Positions 20,280-29,047 of a stretch of DNA of 64,000 nucleotides are shown here, one piece after another. Made by a program: the position numbers and the translations under genes. Numbering within the stretch: the stretch's first letter is position 1; each line of letters starts with the position of its first letter. Location: assembly GCA_023229135.1 (NCBI GenBank), contig JALNZT010000002.1, positions 124,001-188,000 of the forward strand, in the 5' to 3' direction. This DNA comes from Bacteroidales bacterium (GTDB taxonomy: Bacteria; Bacteroidota; Bacteroidia; Bacteroidales; F082). The notes beneath the pieces are model-generated. The model had not been told where the DNA came from. It was given only the letters and a program-made list of their open reading frames with translations, and ran no database searches.

Positions 20280-20304
20280 TAAAAAAATCTCAGTAACTGG
20301 ATTT

Positions 20305-21597
20305 ATGGATAAAATGGAAACATTGTATGCTGCCTTTCTAAAATCAGGAAGCGTGAGCATCGACAGCCGAAAGATAGCACAAGGAAGCCTGTTTTTTGCG
20401 CTGAAAGGCGAAAATACCGACGGCAATAAATTTGTGCACAAAGCACTCGAAGCTGGCGCAGCTATTGCCGTGGCAGATGATCCTGAAATACCTCAACAGA
20501 AAGCTGTTGTAAAGGTTGAAAACAGCCTTAAAGCCTTGCAGGAGCTGGCCAAACTACACCGCAAAAATCTGAAAGCGAAAGTAATCGGGATTACGGGTTC
20601 CAATGGGAAAACTACAAGTAAAGAATTGATATCACGCGTTTTAGGTCAAAAATACAAAGTCGCTTTTACACAAGGAAACCTCAATAACCATATTGGTGTG
20701 CCGCTCTCCATCCTACAAATAGCAGAGGATACGGAGATTGCTATAATTGAAATGGGGGCTAATCACCAGGGCGAAATTGCTGCACTTTCGCGCATTGCCC
20801 AGCCACATTTTGGCTTAATAACCAATATCGGGAAAGCACATCTCGAAGGTTTTGGCAGCTTAACCGGTGTTATCAATGCCAAGAGCGAGTTGTATTCCTT
20901 TATCGACGACCATGATGGGATGTTATTTGTGAACACTTCCAATCCGCTGCTCGAGAAATTATCTGCCAATATAAAGCGCTATACTTATGGCGAAGGGCAA
21001 GATTCTCAGGTATACGGTGAGCTGATTGCCGCCGATCCTTACCTCACTTTTGTATATGAATATCAGAACCGACAAGCCCTTGTTGAAACGAAATTGATGG
21101 GGAATTATAACTTTGAAAACTTGCTTGCGGCTGCTGCCATCGGTAGTTATTTTGAAGTCGAACAGGGTGATATTGTTGACGCACTGGCCTCTTATAAGTC
21201 GTCGAACAGTCGCTCACAGCAAATTGACACCGTCCACAACAAGCTTGTGATGGATGCCTACAACGCCAATCCGGTGAGTATGCAGGCCGCAATAAAAAAC
21301 TTTGATCTGATTTGCGGACAACGCTCGGCGTTTATCCTGGCCGATATGCTGGAGCTTGGTACAGAAAGCGATTACGAGCATGCCGAAATTTTGAAACTGC
21401 TCACCGATCTCGATTGCAAAAAAGTATTTCTGGTCGGGCCGCTGTTTGGACGGGTGTATGCCGGCGATGACTGGCTGCATTTTACCCATGTTGATGAATT
21501 GGTAAAACATTTGGAGGAAGAACCGCTGCGTGGCTACGATGTGTTGTTGAAAGGCTCGCGCGGTATGCAGCTTGAGAAACTTTTACCACGCTTATAA
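20305..21597 (+). CDS. murF: UDP-N-acetylmuramoyl-tripeptide--D-alanyl-D-alanine ligase
   Basis: A 430-residue Mur ligase that adds D-Ala-D-Ala to UDP-MurNAc-tripeptide in the cytoplasm, the last soluble step before lipid-linked peptidoglycan synthesis. The N-terminal substrate domain has SVSIDSRKIAQGSLFFALKG. The ATP-binding P-loop GITGSNGKTTSKELI is at about residues 95-109. The central domain has EMGANHQGEI and NIGKAHLEGFGS, and the ligase C-terminal domain has MDAYNANPVSM and ADMLELG. Length is normal. anmK starts two bases after its stop, so the two form a peptidoglycan synthesis/recycling pair. Linkage to gldJ is also seen in flavobacteria. Confidence 0.95.
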   Translation: MDKMETLYAAFLKSGSVSIDSRKIAQGSLFFALKGENTDGNKFVHKALEAGAAIAVADDPEIPQQKAVVKVENSLKALQELAKLHRKNLKAKVIGITGSNGKTTSKELISRVLGQKYKVAFTQGNLNNHIGVPLSILQIAEDTEIAIIEMGANHQGEIAALSRIAQPHFGLITNIGKAHLEGFGSLTGVINAKSELYSFIDDHDGMLFVNTSNPLLEKLSANIKRYTYGEGQDSQVYGELIAADPYLTFVYEYQNRQALVETKLMGNYNFENLLAAAAIGSYFEVEQGDIVDALASYKSSNSRSQQIDTVHNKLVMDAYNANPVSMQAAIKNFDLICGQRSAFILADMLELGTESDYEHAEILKLLTDLDCKKVFLVGPLFGRVYAGDDWLHFTHVDELVKHLEEEPLRGYDVLLKGSRGMQLEKLLPRL

Positions 21598-21599
21598 TT

Positions 21600-22673
21600 A
21601 TGGAGCGCGCAAAAGCGATAATTTCTGCTGTCGGGCTGATGTCGGGAAGCTCATTAGATGGTTTAGACCTTGCTGCCGTGGATTTCTGGCAGGAAAATGG
21701 TCGATGGTATTATGATATTAAAAAGACAGCTTTTTATCCTTATGCTGAAAATTGGCAGCAGAAATTACAAGAGGCTTTCTACCTTGATTCGCCGAAATTG
21801 GCTGCTTTGGATTTGGAATATGGTAGTTACTTAGGAGCGCTAACACTTGATTTTATCCAACAAAATCAACTGAAACCCACCTTGGTTGCCTCGCATGGCC
21901 ATACCGTTTTTCATCAGCCCGAAAAGGGCTTGACGCTGCAAATTGGACAGGGCCAAGCAATAGCTGATGCGTGTAAATGCCTCGTGATCAATGATTTCAG
22001 AAGTGAAGATGTGAGCAAAGGCGGGCAAGGTGCGCCTTTAGTGCCAATCGGCGACCGGCTGCTTTTTGCGGATTATGAAATATGTCTGAATATCGGTGGC
22101 ATTGCCAACATTTCCTTCGAAGAAAACGGAAACCGCCTGGCTTTCGACTGTTGTATGGCCAACCAGGGCTTGAATTTTATCGCCGGATTTGTCGGACTTC
22201 CTTATGATGAAAATGGCAAGCTGGCAGCGGATGGAAAAATTATTCCTGAGTTGTTTGAGGCACTCAACGCGGAAGATTATTTCAAAAAGCCGCCACCAAA
22301 ATCGCTTGGCCGTGAGTTTTTTGAAAGCAATCAACGGGAATTATTGCTTCGATGGCGTAACAATCCCGCCGATGCCGCGCGTACCTATGCCGGTCATAGT
22401 GCCTTTCAAATAGCGCGATCTGTAGCTCATCTGCCGCGAGGCAAAGTATTGGTAACGGGTGGTGGTGCATTTCATAAGTTAATGATTACTAAGCTAAAGC
22501 ATTTTAGTATACATCAGATAGAAGTTGGCTCAGAGCAATTGATAAACTATAAAGAAGCTATGATTTTTGCTTTTTTAGGTGTTTTGAAACAGCAGGGAAA
22601 AATAAATATATTTGCCACCTACACGGGTGCTTTATCCGATAGCAGCAGCGGTGTTTGCTGGTATCCGGAATGA
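21600..22673 (+). CDS. anmK: Anhydro-N-acetylmuramic acid kinase
   Basis: A 357-residue sugar kinase that phosphorylates and opens 1,6-anhydro-MurNAc released by lytic transglycosylases, feeding MurNAc-6-P back into metabolism. The N-terminal GLMSGSSLDGLDLAAVDF is diagnostic. HGHTVFHQP, QGAPLVPIGD, LNIGGIANIS, FDCCMANQGLN and the late VTGGGAFHKLM also match AnmK. The family normally has DxGPGN or DTGPGN at the position where FDCCMANQGLN stands here, a Bacteroidota-type variation. It is translated from the same message as murF with a two-base gap. The recycling role fits the MltC-like lytic enzyme elsewhere in the window, but that link is inference. Confidence 0.93.
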   Translation: MERAKAIISAVGLMSGSSLDGLDLAAVDFWQENGRWYYDIKKTAFYPYAENWQQKLQEAFYLDSPKLAALDLEYGSYLGALTLDFIQQNQLKPTLVASHGHTVFHQPEKGLTLQIGQGQAIADACKCLVINDFRSEDVSKGGQGAPLVPIGDRLLFADYEICLNIGGIANISFEENGNRLAFDCCMANQGLNFIAGFVGLPYDENGKLAADGKIIPELFEALNAEDYFKKPPPKSLGREFFESNQRELLLRWRNNPADAARTYAGHSAFQIARSVAHLPRGKVLVTGGGAFHKLMITKLKHFSIHQIEVGSEQLINYKEAMIFAFLGVLKQQGKINIFATYTGALSDSSSGVCWYPE

Positions 22674-22804
22674 TTGATATACTTAAAACCAAAAATACTA
22701 AAGTGCCGAATTGTGAGTTATGTAAACAGTGCGATTTGATAAGATGCGCTAGTTATTGATTGTAAAACACGAATAAGCCTTACTTTTAACAAAAATAATT
22801 ATTT

Positions 22805-23515
22805 ATGCTTATTGGATTTCTTCTTCAGGCTCAAACAGTAGTTAACGATTTGAGTAACAGTGTTTCAGAGCTTCCCGGACAGGTAGATGAGTTGCGCTTT
22901 TCAGTTTTTGAACTGGCGCTAAAAGGTGGATGGATTATGGCCGTTTTAGCGGTTTTTTCGATCATTGCGGTTTATATTTTCATCGAACGCTACCTGGTAA
23001 TCTCGAGGGCCTCAAGCAAAGACAAGCACTTTATGAACAATATCCGCGAATTTATTCATGCCGGAAAACTTGATGCTGCGGTCGGGTTGTGCCGTAACAA
23101 TCAATCGCCCATTGCCCGAATGATAGAAAAGGGACTTTCGCGCATCGGAAAACCACTCAATGATATCAATGCTGCCATCGAAAATGTGGGCAAACTTGAA
23201 GTAAGTAAGCTCGAAAAAGGTGTGGCGGGTTTGGCAACTATTGCCGGAGCTGCTCCAATGCTTGGCTTCTTAGGGACGGTAATAGGCATGGTAAGAGCGT
23301 TTTATGATATGTCGATGGCCGGAAATAATATCGATATTGCATTGCTTTCGTCCGGAATTTATCAGGCGATGATTACCACCATCGGTGGGCTGATCGTGGG
23401 AATTTTAGCTTATATCTTTTATAATATTTTGGTGAGTCGCATTGAGAAGGTGGTCTATTTGCTGGAAGCACGTGCCACCGAATTTATGGATGTATTGCAC
23501 GAACCGGCACGATAA
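22805..23515 (+). CDS. exbB: ExbB/TolQ-type proton channel protein
   Basis: A 236-residue MotA/TolQ/ExbB family protein with three membrane segments (about residues 42-66, 145-170 and 190-215). The conserved cytoplasmic and TM2 sequence GLATIAGAAPMLGFLGTVIG and TM3 TTIGGLIVGILAYIFYN are clear. With ExbD it forms the proton-driven stator that energises TonB-dependent outer-membrane uptake. The gene is followed by exbD after 11 bases and by a tonB-like gene overlapping exbD. A weak promoter-like TTG-N18-TACTTTTA lies in the upstream gap. Confidence 0.9.
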   Translation: MLIGFLLQAQTVVNDLSNSVSELPGQVDELRFSVFELALKGGWIMAVLAVFSIIAVYIFIERYLVISRASSKDKHFMNNIREFIHAGKLDAAVGLCRNNQSPIARMIEKGLSRIGKPLNDINAAIENVGKLEVSKLEKGVAGLATIAGAAPMLGFLGTVIGMVRAFYDMSMAGNNIDIALLSSGIYQAMITTIGGLIVGILAYIFYNILVSRIEKVVYLLEARATEFMDVLHEPAR

Positions 23516-23526
23516 GAGGAGGGAAA

Positions 23527-23940
23527 ATGGCTATTCAAACAAGAAATAAAAGGAGTGTAGAATTCAGCACAGCGTCCATGTCGGACCTGGTTTTTCTGTT
23601 GCTGATTTTTTTTATGCTCACCTCCACCTTGGTGGCGCCAAACGCTATAAAATTGCTTTTGCCTTCGAGCAATAGCAAGACGATGGCAAAGCAAACCATC
23701 ACGGTGTATATCAACGAAAATTTTCAGTATTTTGTGGGCGAGACCAGGGTAACACCTGATCAGCTCGAAAGTCGGCTTAGTGCCGGTCTTGCCGGACAAG
23801 TTGAAGCCAGCGTTGTGCTGCGGGCGGACAAAACCGTTCCGGTTCAATACGTGGTAACCGTGATTGACGTGGTGAATGATATCAATCAGAAGACAAATCA
23901 AAAGCATAAAGTTATTTTGGCAACTTCAGCAAAAAAATGA
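23527..23940 (+). CDS. exbD: ExbD/TolR-type energy transducer
   Basis: A 137-residue single-pass protein of the ExbD/TolR family. A cytoplasmic start (RSVEFSTASMSDLVF) contains the membrane-edge Asp in MSDLVFLLLIFFML that takes part in proton conduction. A periplasmic domain follows, ending in VVTVIDVVNDINQKT. It works with the upstream ExbB. Its TGA stop shares four bases (ATGA) with the tonB start, so translation of the two is probably coupled. Confidence 0.9.
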   Translation: MAIQTRNKRSVEFSTASMSDLVFLLLIFFMLTSTLVAPNAIKLLLPSSNSKTMAKQTITVYINENFQYFVGETRVTPDQLESRLSAGLAGQVEASVVLRADKTVPVQYVVTVIDVVNDINQKTNQKHKVILATSAKK

Positions 23941-24782
23941 GTTTTTTAAAAGATAAAGATAAACGCAGGGCTTTTATAGTAACAGTGGTTTTTCATTCGC
24001 TCTTGCTGGTGAGTTTGCTATTTATGGCACTTGTTACGCCGCTTCCGCTTCCCGGTGAGGAAGGCGTGGAGGTGGATTTGGGTTATTCCGATCAGGGAGT
24101 TGGTTGGGAGCAACCCGATGTGAGCGTCCCTGAATCGGCGCCACCACCACTACCAAAAATGCAGCCTGAACAGCCGGAAGCCATTGAAGAAGAAGTGGTT
24201 ACTATAAATGAGCCGGAAGCACCAAAAATTGAAGAAGTCAAAAAGGAAAAACCGAAAGACAAACCGGAAATAAAACAGGAAAAGGAAATTGAACAGCCCG
24301 AAGAGGTACAGGAAAAGGTGAAAGAAATCCCGGAAGTGATACCCGAAGAACCAAAGCCTGTGGTTGATCAGCGTGCACTGTTTAAAGGTGCAAACTCATC
24401 GAATGCACAAAGTTCGGAAGGTAATACCGGCAAGCCCGGAGACCAAGGACGGCCTGATGGTTTAAAAGACGTGAAACGTTATGACGGACAAGGCGGCAAG
24501 GGAAACGGCCCTTCGTATAGTCTGGGAGGTCGTGGTGCGAAATACCTTGAAGTGCCTTCGCGTGAATTCAGCGAGCAAGGCGATGTGGTTGTCGAAATTT
24601 GGGTAGATGAAAACGGTATCGTAAAAAAGGCTTCCGTAAGTGCCAAAGGCACCACGGTTATCGATCCCGATATGCGGAATATCGCGGTGAGAGCTGCTTT
24701 AAAATCTACCTTTAGCGAAGACCCTAAAGCCACCGAGCTCCAAAAAGGAACGATAACTTATACGTTTATTATTAGGAGGTAG
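23937..24782 (+). CDS. tonB: TonB-like energy transducer
   Basis: A 281-residue protein with an N-terminal membrane anchor (about residues 13-36), a long Pro/Glu/Lys-rich periplasmic linker (about 60-135), a Gly-rich stretch (about 150-190) and a C-terminal TonB-like domain. That domain carries VVVEIWVDENGIVKKASVS, with TITYTFIIRR at the end. It transmits the proton-motive force from ExbB-ExbD to outer-membrane receptors. ATG 23937 overlaps the exbD stop. It is the last gene of the operon; a hairpin about 165 bases further on (24948-24984) may end the transcript. Confidence 0.88.
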   Translation: MSFLKDKDKRRAFIVTVVFHSLLLVSLLFMALVTPLPLPGEEGVEVDLGYSDQGVGWEQPDVSVPESAPPPLPKMQPEQPEAIEEEVVTINEPEAPKIEEVKKEKPKDKPEIKQEKEIEQPEEVQEKVKEIPEVIPEEPKPVVDQRALFKGANSSNAQSSEGNTGKPGDQGRPDGLKDVKRYDGQGGKGNGPSYSLGGRGAKYLEVPSREFSEQGDVVVEIWVDENGIVKKASVSAKGTTVIDPDMRNIAVRAALKSTFSEDPKATELQKGTITYTFIIRR

Positions 24783-24913
24783 GGTGGGATTATTTTAGGG
24801 CTGGTTTGAGGAATAGATAAAATCGCCCTAAGTAGATTTTGGTTGACTATCTAATCATAACAATTTGATTAAAACAGTGTTAACACGACACTAGGTGTCC
24901 AGTTTTAATAGGA

Positions 24914-25212
24914 ACTGACGTTTCGCACCTACTCTCAAATAACGTAATAACCTGAGCTCTTTAATTTTAATTGAGCTCAGGTTAATAATCTATAAAACAA
25001 CATTTTGCAAAAGAAATAATTCTTTGTGCTACTTTACGGCTTCTTTGAGGCTCTTTGTGAAATAGCTATAACAAAGATTTACACGGAGAAAGCATAGAGT
25101 TTCCCAAAGAATATCCGTATGAAAATGGATGATTTTAATCATTGACATGCAGTAATATAAGAAGTTTCATACTCTCTATGCAATAGATTATATAGTTCTG
25201 CGAAACGTCAGT
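24914..25212. repeat. 299-bp stretch bounded by 14-bp inverted repeats
   Basis: ACTGACGTTTCGCA at 24914-24927 is repeated in perfect inverted form at 25199-25212. Inside are a 12-bp-stem hairpin (24948-24984, 13-base loop) and stretches resembling the ACCACAAAG/CTTTGTG repeats at 59543-62236. No ORF of note is present. The right arm covers the last codons of the DUF6544 gene. It could be a MITE-like remnant or a coincidence; no target duplication was identified. The rest of the gap after tonB (24783-24913) holds nothing else I can name. Confidence 0.35.
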
Positions 25213-26311
25213 AGGAAGATACTCGTAGGTTGTATTTTATATCAGTTATTTCCAAATCTAACCAAGTCCAATCGCCTTCGTCCAGCTTCCAGGTAGCAGT
25301 CATTTTTACAGGGATTTTCACCTCATTCACAACTGCGTGTTCACTTACGTCAATAATCCATTCGTAGCGTTTTGCATCTGCTTCATTGCCTTTAAAACGG
25401 AGGGCACTGTAACGAACGAAATCGCCTTTTTCATTAAAATAAAAAGTGCCGGAACCTTTCGTTCCTTTGTATTCCATAGTTGCTTTTGCAGTATTTGAAT
25501 CTATTGATTCCCAACTAATAAACGGACTCAATGCAGCCGATGGAAACCATACAATTTCACCCAAAAAGCGTTGCAAGCTGCCTTCATTCATTTTGATGCC
25601 TTTTTCGTTCACAATATTCAAAAGCGAAAACAATTTTATCTGCATTTCTCCTTTACCGTCAACGAATTTATCCCGTCCGGCAATGTTGATAAAGGGCGTC
25701 ATATTCAGGTTCACTTTCCATACAAAAGCCGGATTTTGGATGGAAAAAACCTGTTCAGCAATGGCATCGTTCCAGTTTTCTTGTTCAGGTTTCATTTTCA
25801 TTTTGGCTTTTTGCTTCAGCCAAACCGAGTGGATTTTTTCCTTGCCTACAAGCCCTGAAACTTTCAGCCATTTAGCAACGGGAACAGGCAGTTCAGCAAG
25901 TTGTTCTGGGGTAACTTTTGATGTTTCAACACCAGCTGATGGCGCATAAATTTGCGTTATTTCATCTGCAATTTTCTTTTCAAATATCAGCTGTGACAAG
26001 GCAATTCCTGCGACAAACAGTATGATAAGATTAGGAATTATTGCAAATTTTGCGTCGTTCCATACCGCAATGGTTAAAACCAAAGAGAGCGTAACCGCCA
26101 GCATAGCTAAAATGCTCCACCAGGGCCATTTGATGAGATAAGCAATACCGGAAAGGATAAAAAGGATGGAAGCAAGTAACCAAAACGAGCCGGATATTTT
26201 AGAAACTGGCATGGTAAGTTGCTGAATAGGAGCCAAATTAAATGCTTTAACAAATCCCAAGATGTGAATAGCTCCGTGAAAGAAAATAATTAACGCGAAT
26301 ATATATTTCAT
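25208..26311 (-). CDS. DUF6544-like membrane protein
   Basis: A 367-residue protein with four N-terminal membrane segments (about residues 1-115), as in small DoxX/YndB-type membrane heads. A soluble C-terminal domain of about 240 residues resembles the DUF6544 family (LPVPVAKWLKVSGLVG, then a beta-rich part with WKLDEGDWTWLDLEITDI). Function is unknown; the C-terminal half may bind a lipid-like ligand. Start 26311 (MKYIFALIIFFHG) is preferred over an in-frame ATG 36 bases upstream because it begins directly with the first membrane segment. The gene is isolated, and its 3' end lies within an inverted-repeat arm. Confidence 0.65.
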   Translation of the reverse strand: MKYIFALIIFFHGAIHILGFVKAFNLAPIQQLTMPVSKISGSFWLLASILFILSGIAYLIKWPWWSILAMLAVTLSLVLTIAVWNDAKFAIIPNLIILFVAGIALSQLIFEKKIADEITQIYAPSAGVETSKVTPEQLAELPVPVAKWLKVSGLVGKEKIHSVWLKQKAKMKMKPEQENWNDAIAEQVFSIQNPAFVWKVNLNMTPFINIAGRDKFVDGKGEMQIKLFSLLNIVNEKGIKMNEGSLQRFLGEIVWFPSAALSPFISWESIDSNTAKATMEYKGTKGSGTFYFNEKGDFVRYSALRFKGNEADAKRYEWIIDVSEHAVVNEVKIPVKMTATWKLDEGDWTWLDLEITDIKYNLRVSSY

Positions 26312-26717
26312 GGTCTGAGTTTTTGCTTTCTGGTAAATTCCTATCATTATTAGACTTAAATTATCGAGGAATAAAAACCTAAATTTGTTGAAGCAATAAA
26401 ATTAAGAAGTTTTTTAGGAATAGGAAAACACAGTTGTAAAAACCAGCAATTCTGCAAAAAGCCATTAGCCTAATAAACCCAGTCCGTATTTTAGTTCATT
26501 GGCATAAAAAGTCTGAACAAGTTTTGGTGGTTTGCGTAAATGGGTAGGCATTAGAATATTAACACCTATTATTCGACCAGTTTGCTTATGCTCCTCTCTG
26601 AAATACACATTGTAAGAGCAAAGTCTATCTCACCTCAATTGGTTTAGAGCAATTATTTTTAAAATGTTATGTTTTCCAGGAATTCGATAAGTAAATCTGT
26701 TGCGTATTCAATTTTCT
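26312..26717. other. Intergenic region between dinD and DUF6544 gene
   Basis: No RNA gene, repeat or convincing promoter was seen. Directly downstream of dinD on the minus strand, the -1 frame continues for about 22 codons (to 26659) and reads like protein; this is treated in the findings. Confidence 0.4.
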
Positions 26718-27572
26718 TTATTTCTTCTTTTTGCTACTCAGGCTTTTTTGTTCTTTGGTTTTTTCAAGTTTCTTTACGCTGTCAGCCGCTGGTAAATCCT
26801 CAGGCATTGTACCTCCAATATCTTCAATAGTTTTGCGGACTTTTTTGCCTATTTCGAAGTGTGTTTTGTTGGCTTTTTCTTTGCCTTTGATTTTGTCTTT
26901 TCTCAGTTTTTCTTCGGTTTGTGTGGCACGGAAAAGATTGGCTGCCAATTCGGTACTTCCCATGTGATCGAGAATTTGCTGACTCTTTTTTAAGCCTTTA
27001 ACTGCATGAATTTGCTTTGCACCCAATCCTCCGTACAAACCCATGTATCCATGATTTTGAAAAATCGCATATTCAAAAGCTTGAATAACGCCTGCCCCTT
27101 TTGCCGCATCGGCCAACTGAAGATTGTGTTTTTTCATCTCGTTACGCAAAAACAGGCGACGTTCGTCTTCTGTACTAAGTTGGTTGTACTCCTCCATTTG
27201 CTGAATTTCCTGCAAACGGGTTTGTACAGCAAAATAGGTTTGCCCAAGGGCAACAACTTCCTTATTTGGGTCGGCGTTTTGCACAATCAGGTAGCAAGCA
27301 TAGCGAGAGAGTTTGACGCTTGGATGTTTTTGAATCGCCCCTTTTCCGTGACTTATCACCTCGAGGTAATCCTCGAAGTGATCCTGGATATCTTGTCCGC
27401 TATTTGAACAGGCCTCTTTGGCGCGATTGATTACAGGGAGAAAATGTCTAAACTCAGAGTATTCAAGAATTTTTGAAAGCTTTCGTACTCCCCAAAATTC
27501 ATTTCCCCGATTATCGATTTCCTTGATCTCTTCAAAAACTACCTTGTTTGGTTTTTTTAATTCTTGATTCAT
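26718..27572 (-). CDS. dinD: DNA-damage-inducible protein D (DinD)
   Basis: A 284-residue DinD protein. The N-terminal BRO/KilA-like region (NEFWGVRKLSKILEYSEF) is followed by the family core HGKGAIQKHPSVKLSRYACY and VQNADPNKEVVALGQTYFA, then by the NHGYMGLYGGLGAKQI segment. In E. coli DinD is an SOS-induced protein that binds and inhibits RecA filaments. Length is close to the usual 274. The C-terminus is very Lys-rich. The gene stands alone with 300-base gaps on both sides, and no SOS box could be recognised. DinD genes often travel on mobile DNA, but no integrase is near. Confidence 0.9.
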   Translation of the reverse strand: MNQELKKPNKVVFEEIKEIDNRGNEFWGVRKLSKILEYSEFRHFLPVINRAKEACSNSGQDIQDHFEDYLEVISHGKGAIQKHPSVKLSRYACYLIVQNADPNKEVVALGQTYFAVQTRLQEIQQMEEYNQLSTEDERRLFLRNEMKKHNLQLADAAKGAGVIQAFEYAIFQNHGYMGLYGGLGAKQIHAVKGLKKSQQILDHMGSTELAANLFRATQTEEKLRKDKIKGKEKANKTHFEIGKKVRKTIEDIGGTMPEDLPAADSVKKLEKTKEQKSLSSKKKK

Positions 27573-27872
27573 AGCTGGCGTGGTTTTAATTCATTAATTC
27601 TTTCAAGTATATTTCTATTTAGGCCTGAACACCATTTGATTAACGCTCCTAATTTTTGATGTTCCGCGAGCTGTTTTAATTAGCTTATCCTGACATTGAA
27701 ATGCTTCATTATAGCGATCCAAAGTGCGGAATATTTTTTTGCCAAGAACTCCCTTAAATTACGTTTTAATTGTGTAAGTCAATGACAGTTATACTTTAAG
27801 CCAAAGATAAAAATATTTTGATAGACAAAGATTCCCAATCAAAACACAATTTTTAAAAACTTACAAAACCAA
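27573..27872. other. Intergenic region upstream of dinD
   Basis: A 300-base AT-rich gap between the aldehyde-reductase gene's 3' end and the dinD start. No repeat, RNA gene or clear LexA-type palindrome was found. Confidence 0.35.
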
Positions 27873-29033
27873 TTAATACGCCATTTTCACAATCTCTTCA
27901 ACATCCTTGGGTTTAAGGTTTTGATGTTCGCCCAGACCAAGCCAGCCACGCTCGGTAAATCTTTTAGAGATCAGCTCTGCGGTGCCTTCATATTCGTTGG
28001 TGTATTGCGAAAGTTTGGTGTCAATTCCCAACTCGTTGAAGAAAGCTTCTGTTCTTTCAATCGCAGCAATTGCCTTTTCTCTGGTCGTTCCTTCGGTGAT
28101 ATTCCAAACGCGTCCGGCATATTGCGCCAGTTTTTCCTTTTTAGATTCCAGGTTGAATCTGTAATGGCCTGGCGCTATCACCGCGAGCGTTCGGGCGTGA
28201 TCAATACCAAATAATGCTGTGAGTTCGTGCCCCATAGCATGTACAGCCCAGTCGGTTGGAACTCCTTGACTTATGAGGCCATTGAGTGCCAAAGTGCAAC
28301 TCCACATAAAATTCGAGGCTGCCGTATAATCTGATGGGTCTTCCATAATTTTCGGAGCAACTTCTATCAGCGTTTGTAAAATACTTTCCGCAAACCTGTC
28401 CTGAAGATAAGCACCGACAGGGTAGGTGAGGTATTGCTCCAAAACATGTGTAAAGGCATCGGCGATGCCATTGGCCAATTGTCTCGGTGGAATGGAGTGG
28501 ATAACCAGCGGATCCAGAACTGAAAACACGGGAAATAGTCCTGTGCCACCCATAGTCCGTTTCTCCCTGGTCTCTGCCCTTGTAATTACCGCGCCTGAAT
28601 TCATTTCAGAACCTGTGGCCGGCAAGGTCAATACCGTTCCAAAAGGCATGCCTTTGCGTGTGGGAATGTTTTTGGAGAGGATTTCCCAGGGATCGTTTCC
28701 TTCAAACACAGCAGCAGCCGACAGAAATTTTGTGCCATCAATAACAGATCCGCCGCCGACAGCTAATAAATAGGTGATGTTTTCTTTTTTTATTACTTCT
28801 AAGGCTTTCAATAAAACAGCATATTCCGGGTTGGCCGGAATCCCGCCAAACTCAATGACATCATGGTCTTTGAGGGCATTATTTACCTGTTCATAAATTC
28901 CATTCTTTTTAATGCTTCCGCCGCCATACAGCATCAGCACTTTGGCATCTTTCTGGATTTCCTTTTTGATATTTTCTATTTGATTTTTACCAAATAAAAT
29001 TTTGGTGGGGTTTTTAAACTTAAAGTTCTTCAT
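27873..29033 (-). CDS. yqhD: Iron-type alcohol dehydrogenase / YqhD-like aldehyde reductase
   Basis: A 386-residue group III (iron-containing) alcohol dehydrogenase most like YqhD/BdhA, NADPH-dependent enzymes that reduce toxic short aldehydes. It has NADP-site features MLYGGGSIKKNG and LLAVGGGSVIDGTKF. The metal-binding region shows Asp and His residues in GIADAFTHVLEQY and DWAVHAMGHELT, then GIDHARTLAVIAPG. Length matches YqhD (387). It is the second gene after a quinone/enoyl reductase (14-base gap), so the pair probably handles reactive carbonyls. The symbol is by resemblance. Confidence 0.82.
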   Translation of the reverse strand: MKNFKFKNPTKILFGKNQIENIKKEIQKDAKVLMLYGGGSIKKNGIYEQVNNALKDHDVIEFGGIPANPEYAVLLKALEVIKKENITYLLAVGGGSVIDGTKFLSAAAVFEGNDPWEILSKNIPTRKGMPFGTVLTLPATGSEMNSGAVITRAETREKRTMGGTGLFPVFSVLDPLVIHSIPPRQLANGIADAFTHVLEQYLTYPVGAYLQDRFAESILQTLIEVAPKIMEDPSDYTAASNFMWSCTLALNGLISQGVPTDWAVHAMGHELTALFGIDHARTLAVIAPGHYRFNLESKKEKLAQYAGRVWNITEGTTREKAIAAIERTEAFFNELGIDTKLSQYTNEYEGTAELISKRFTERGWLGLGEHQNLKPKDVEEIVKMAY

Positions 29034-29047
29034 AGCTGTTTGTTAGC

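Noticed and set aside
26718..27572. DinD as part of a prophage or mobile island
   Set aside because: No integrase, transposase, tRNA or phage gene lies nearby.
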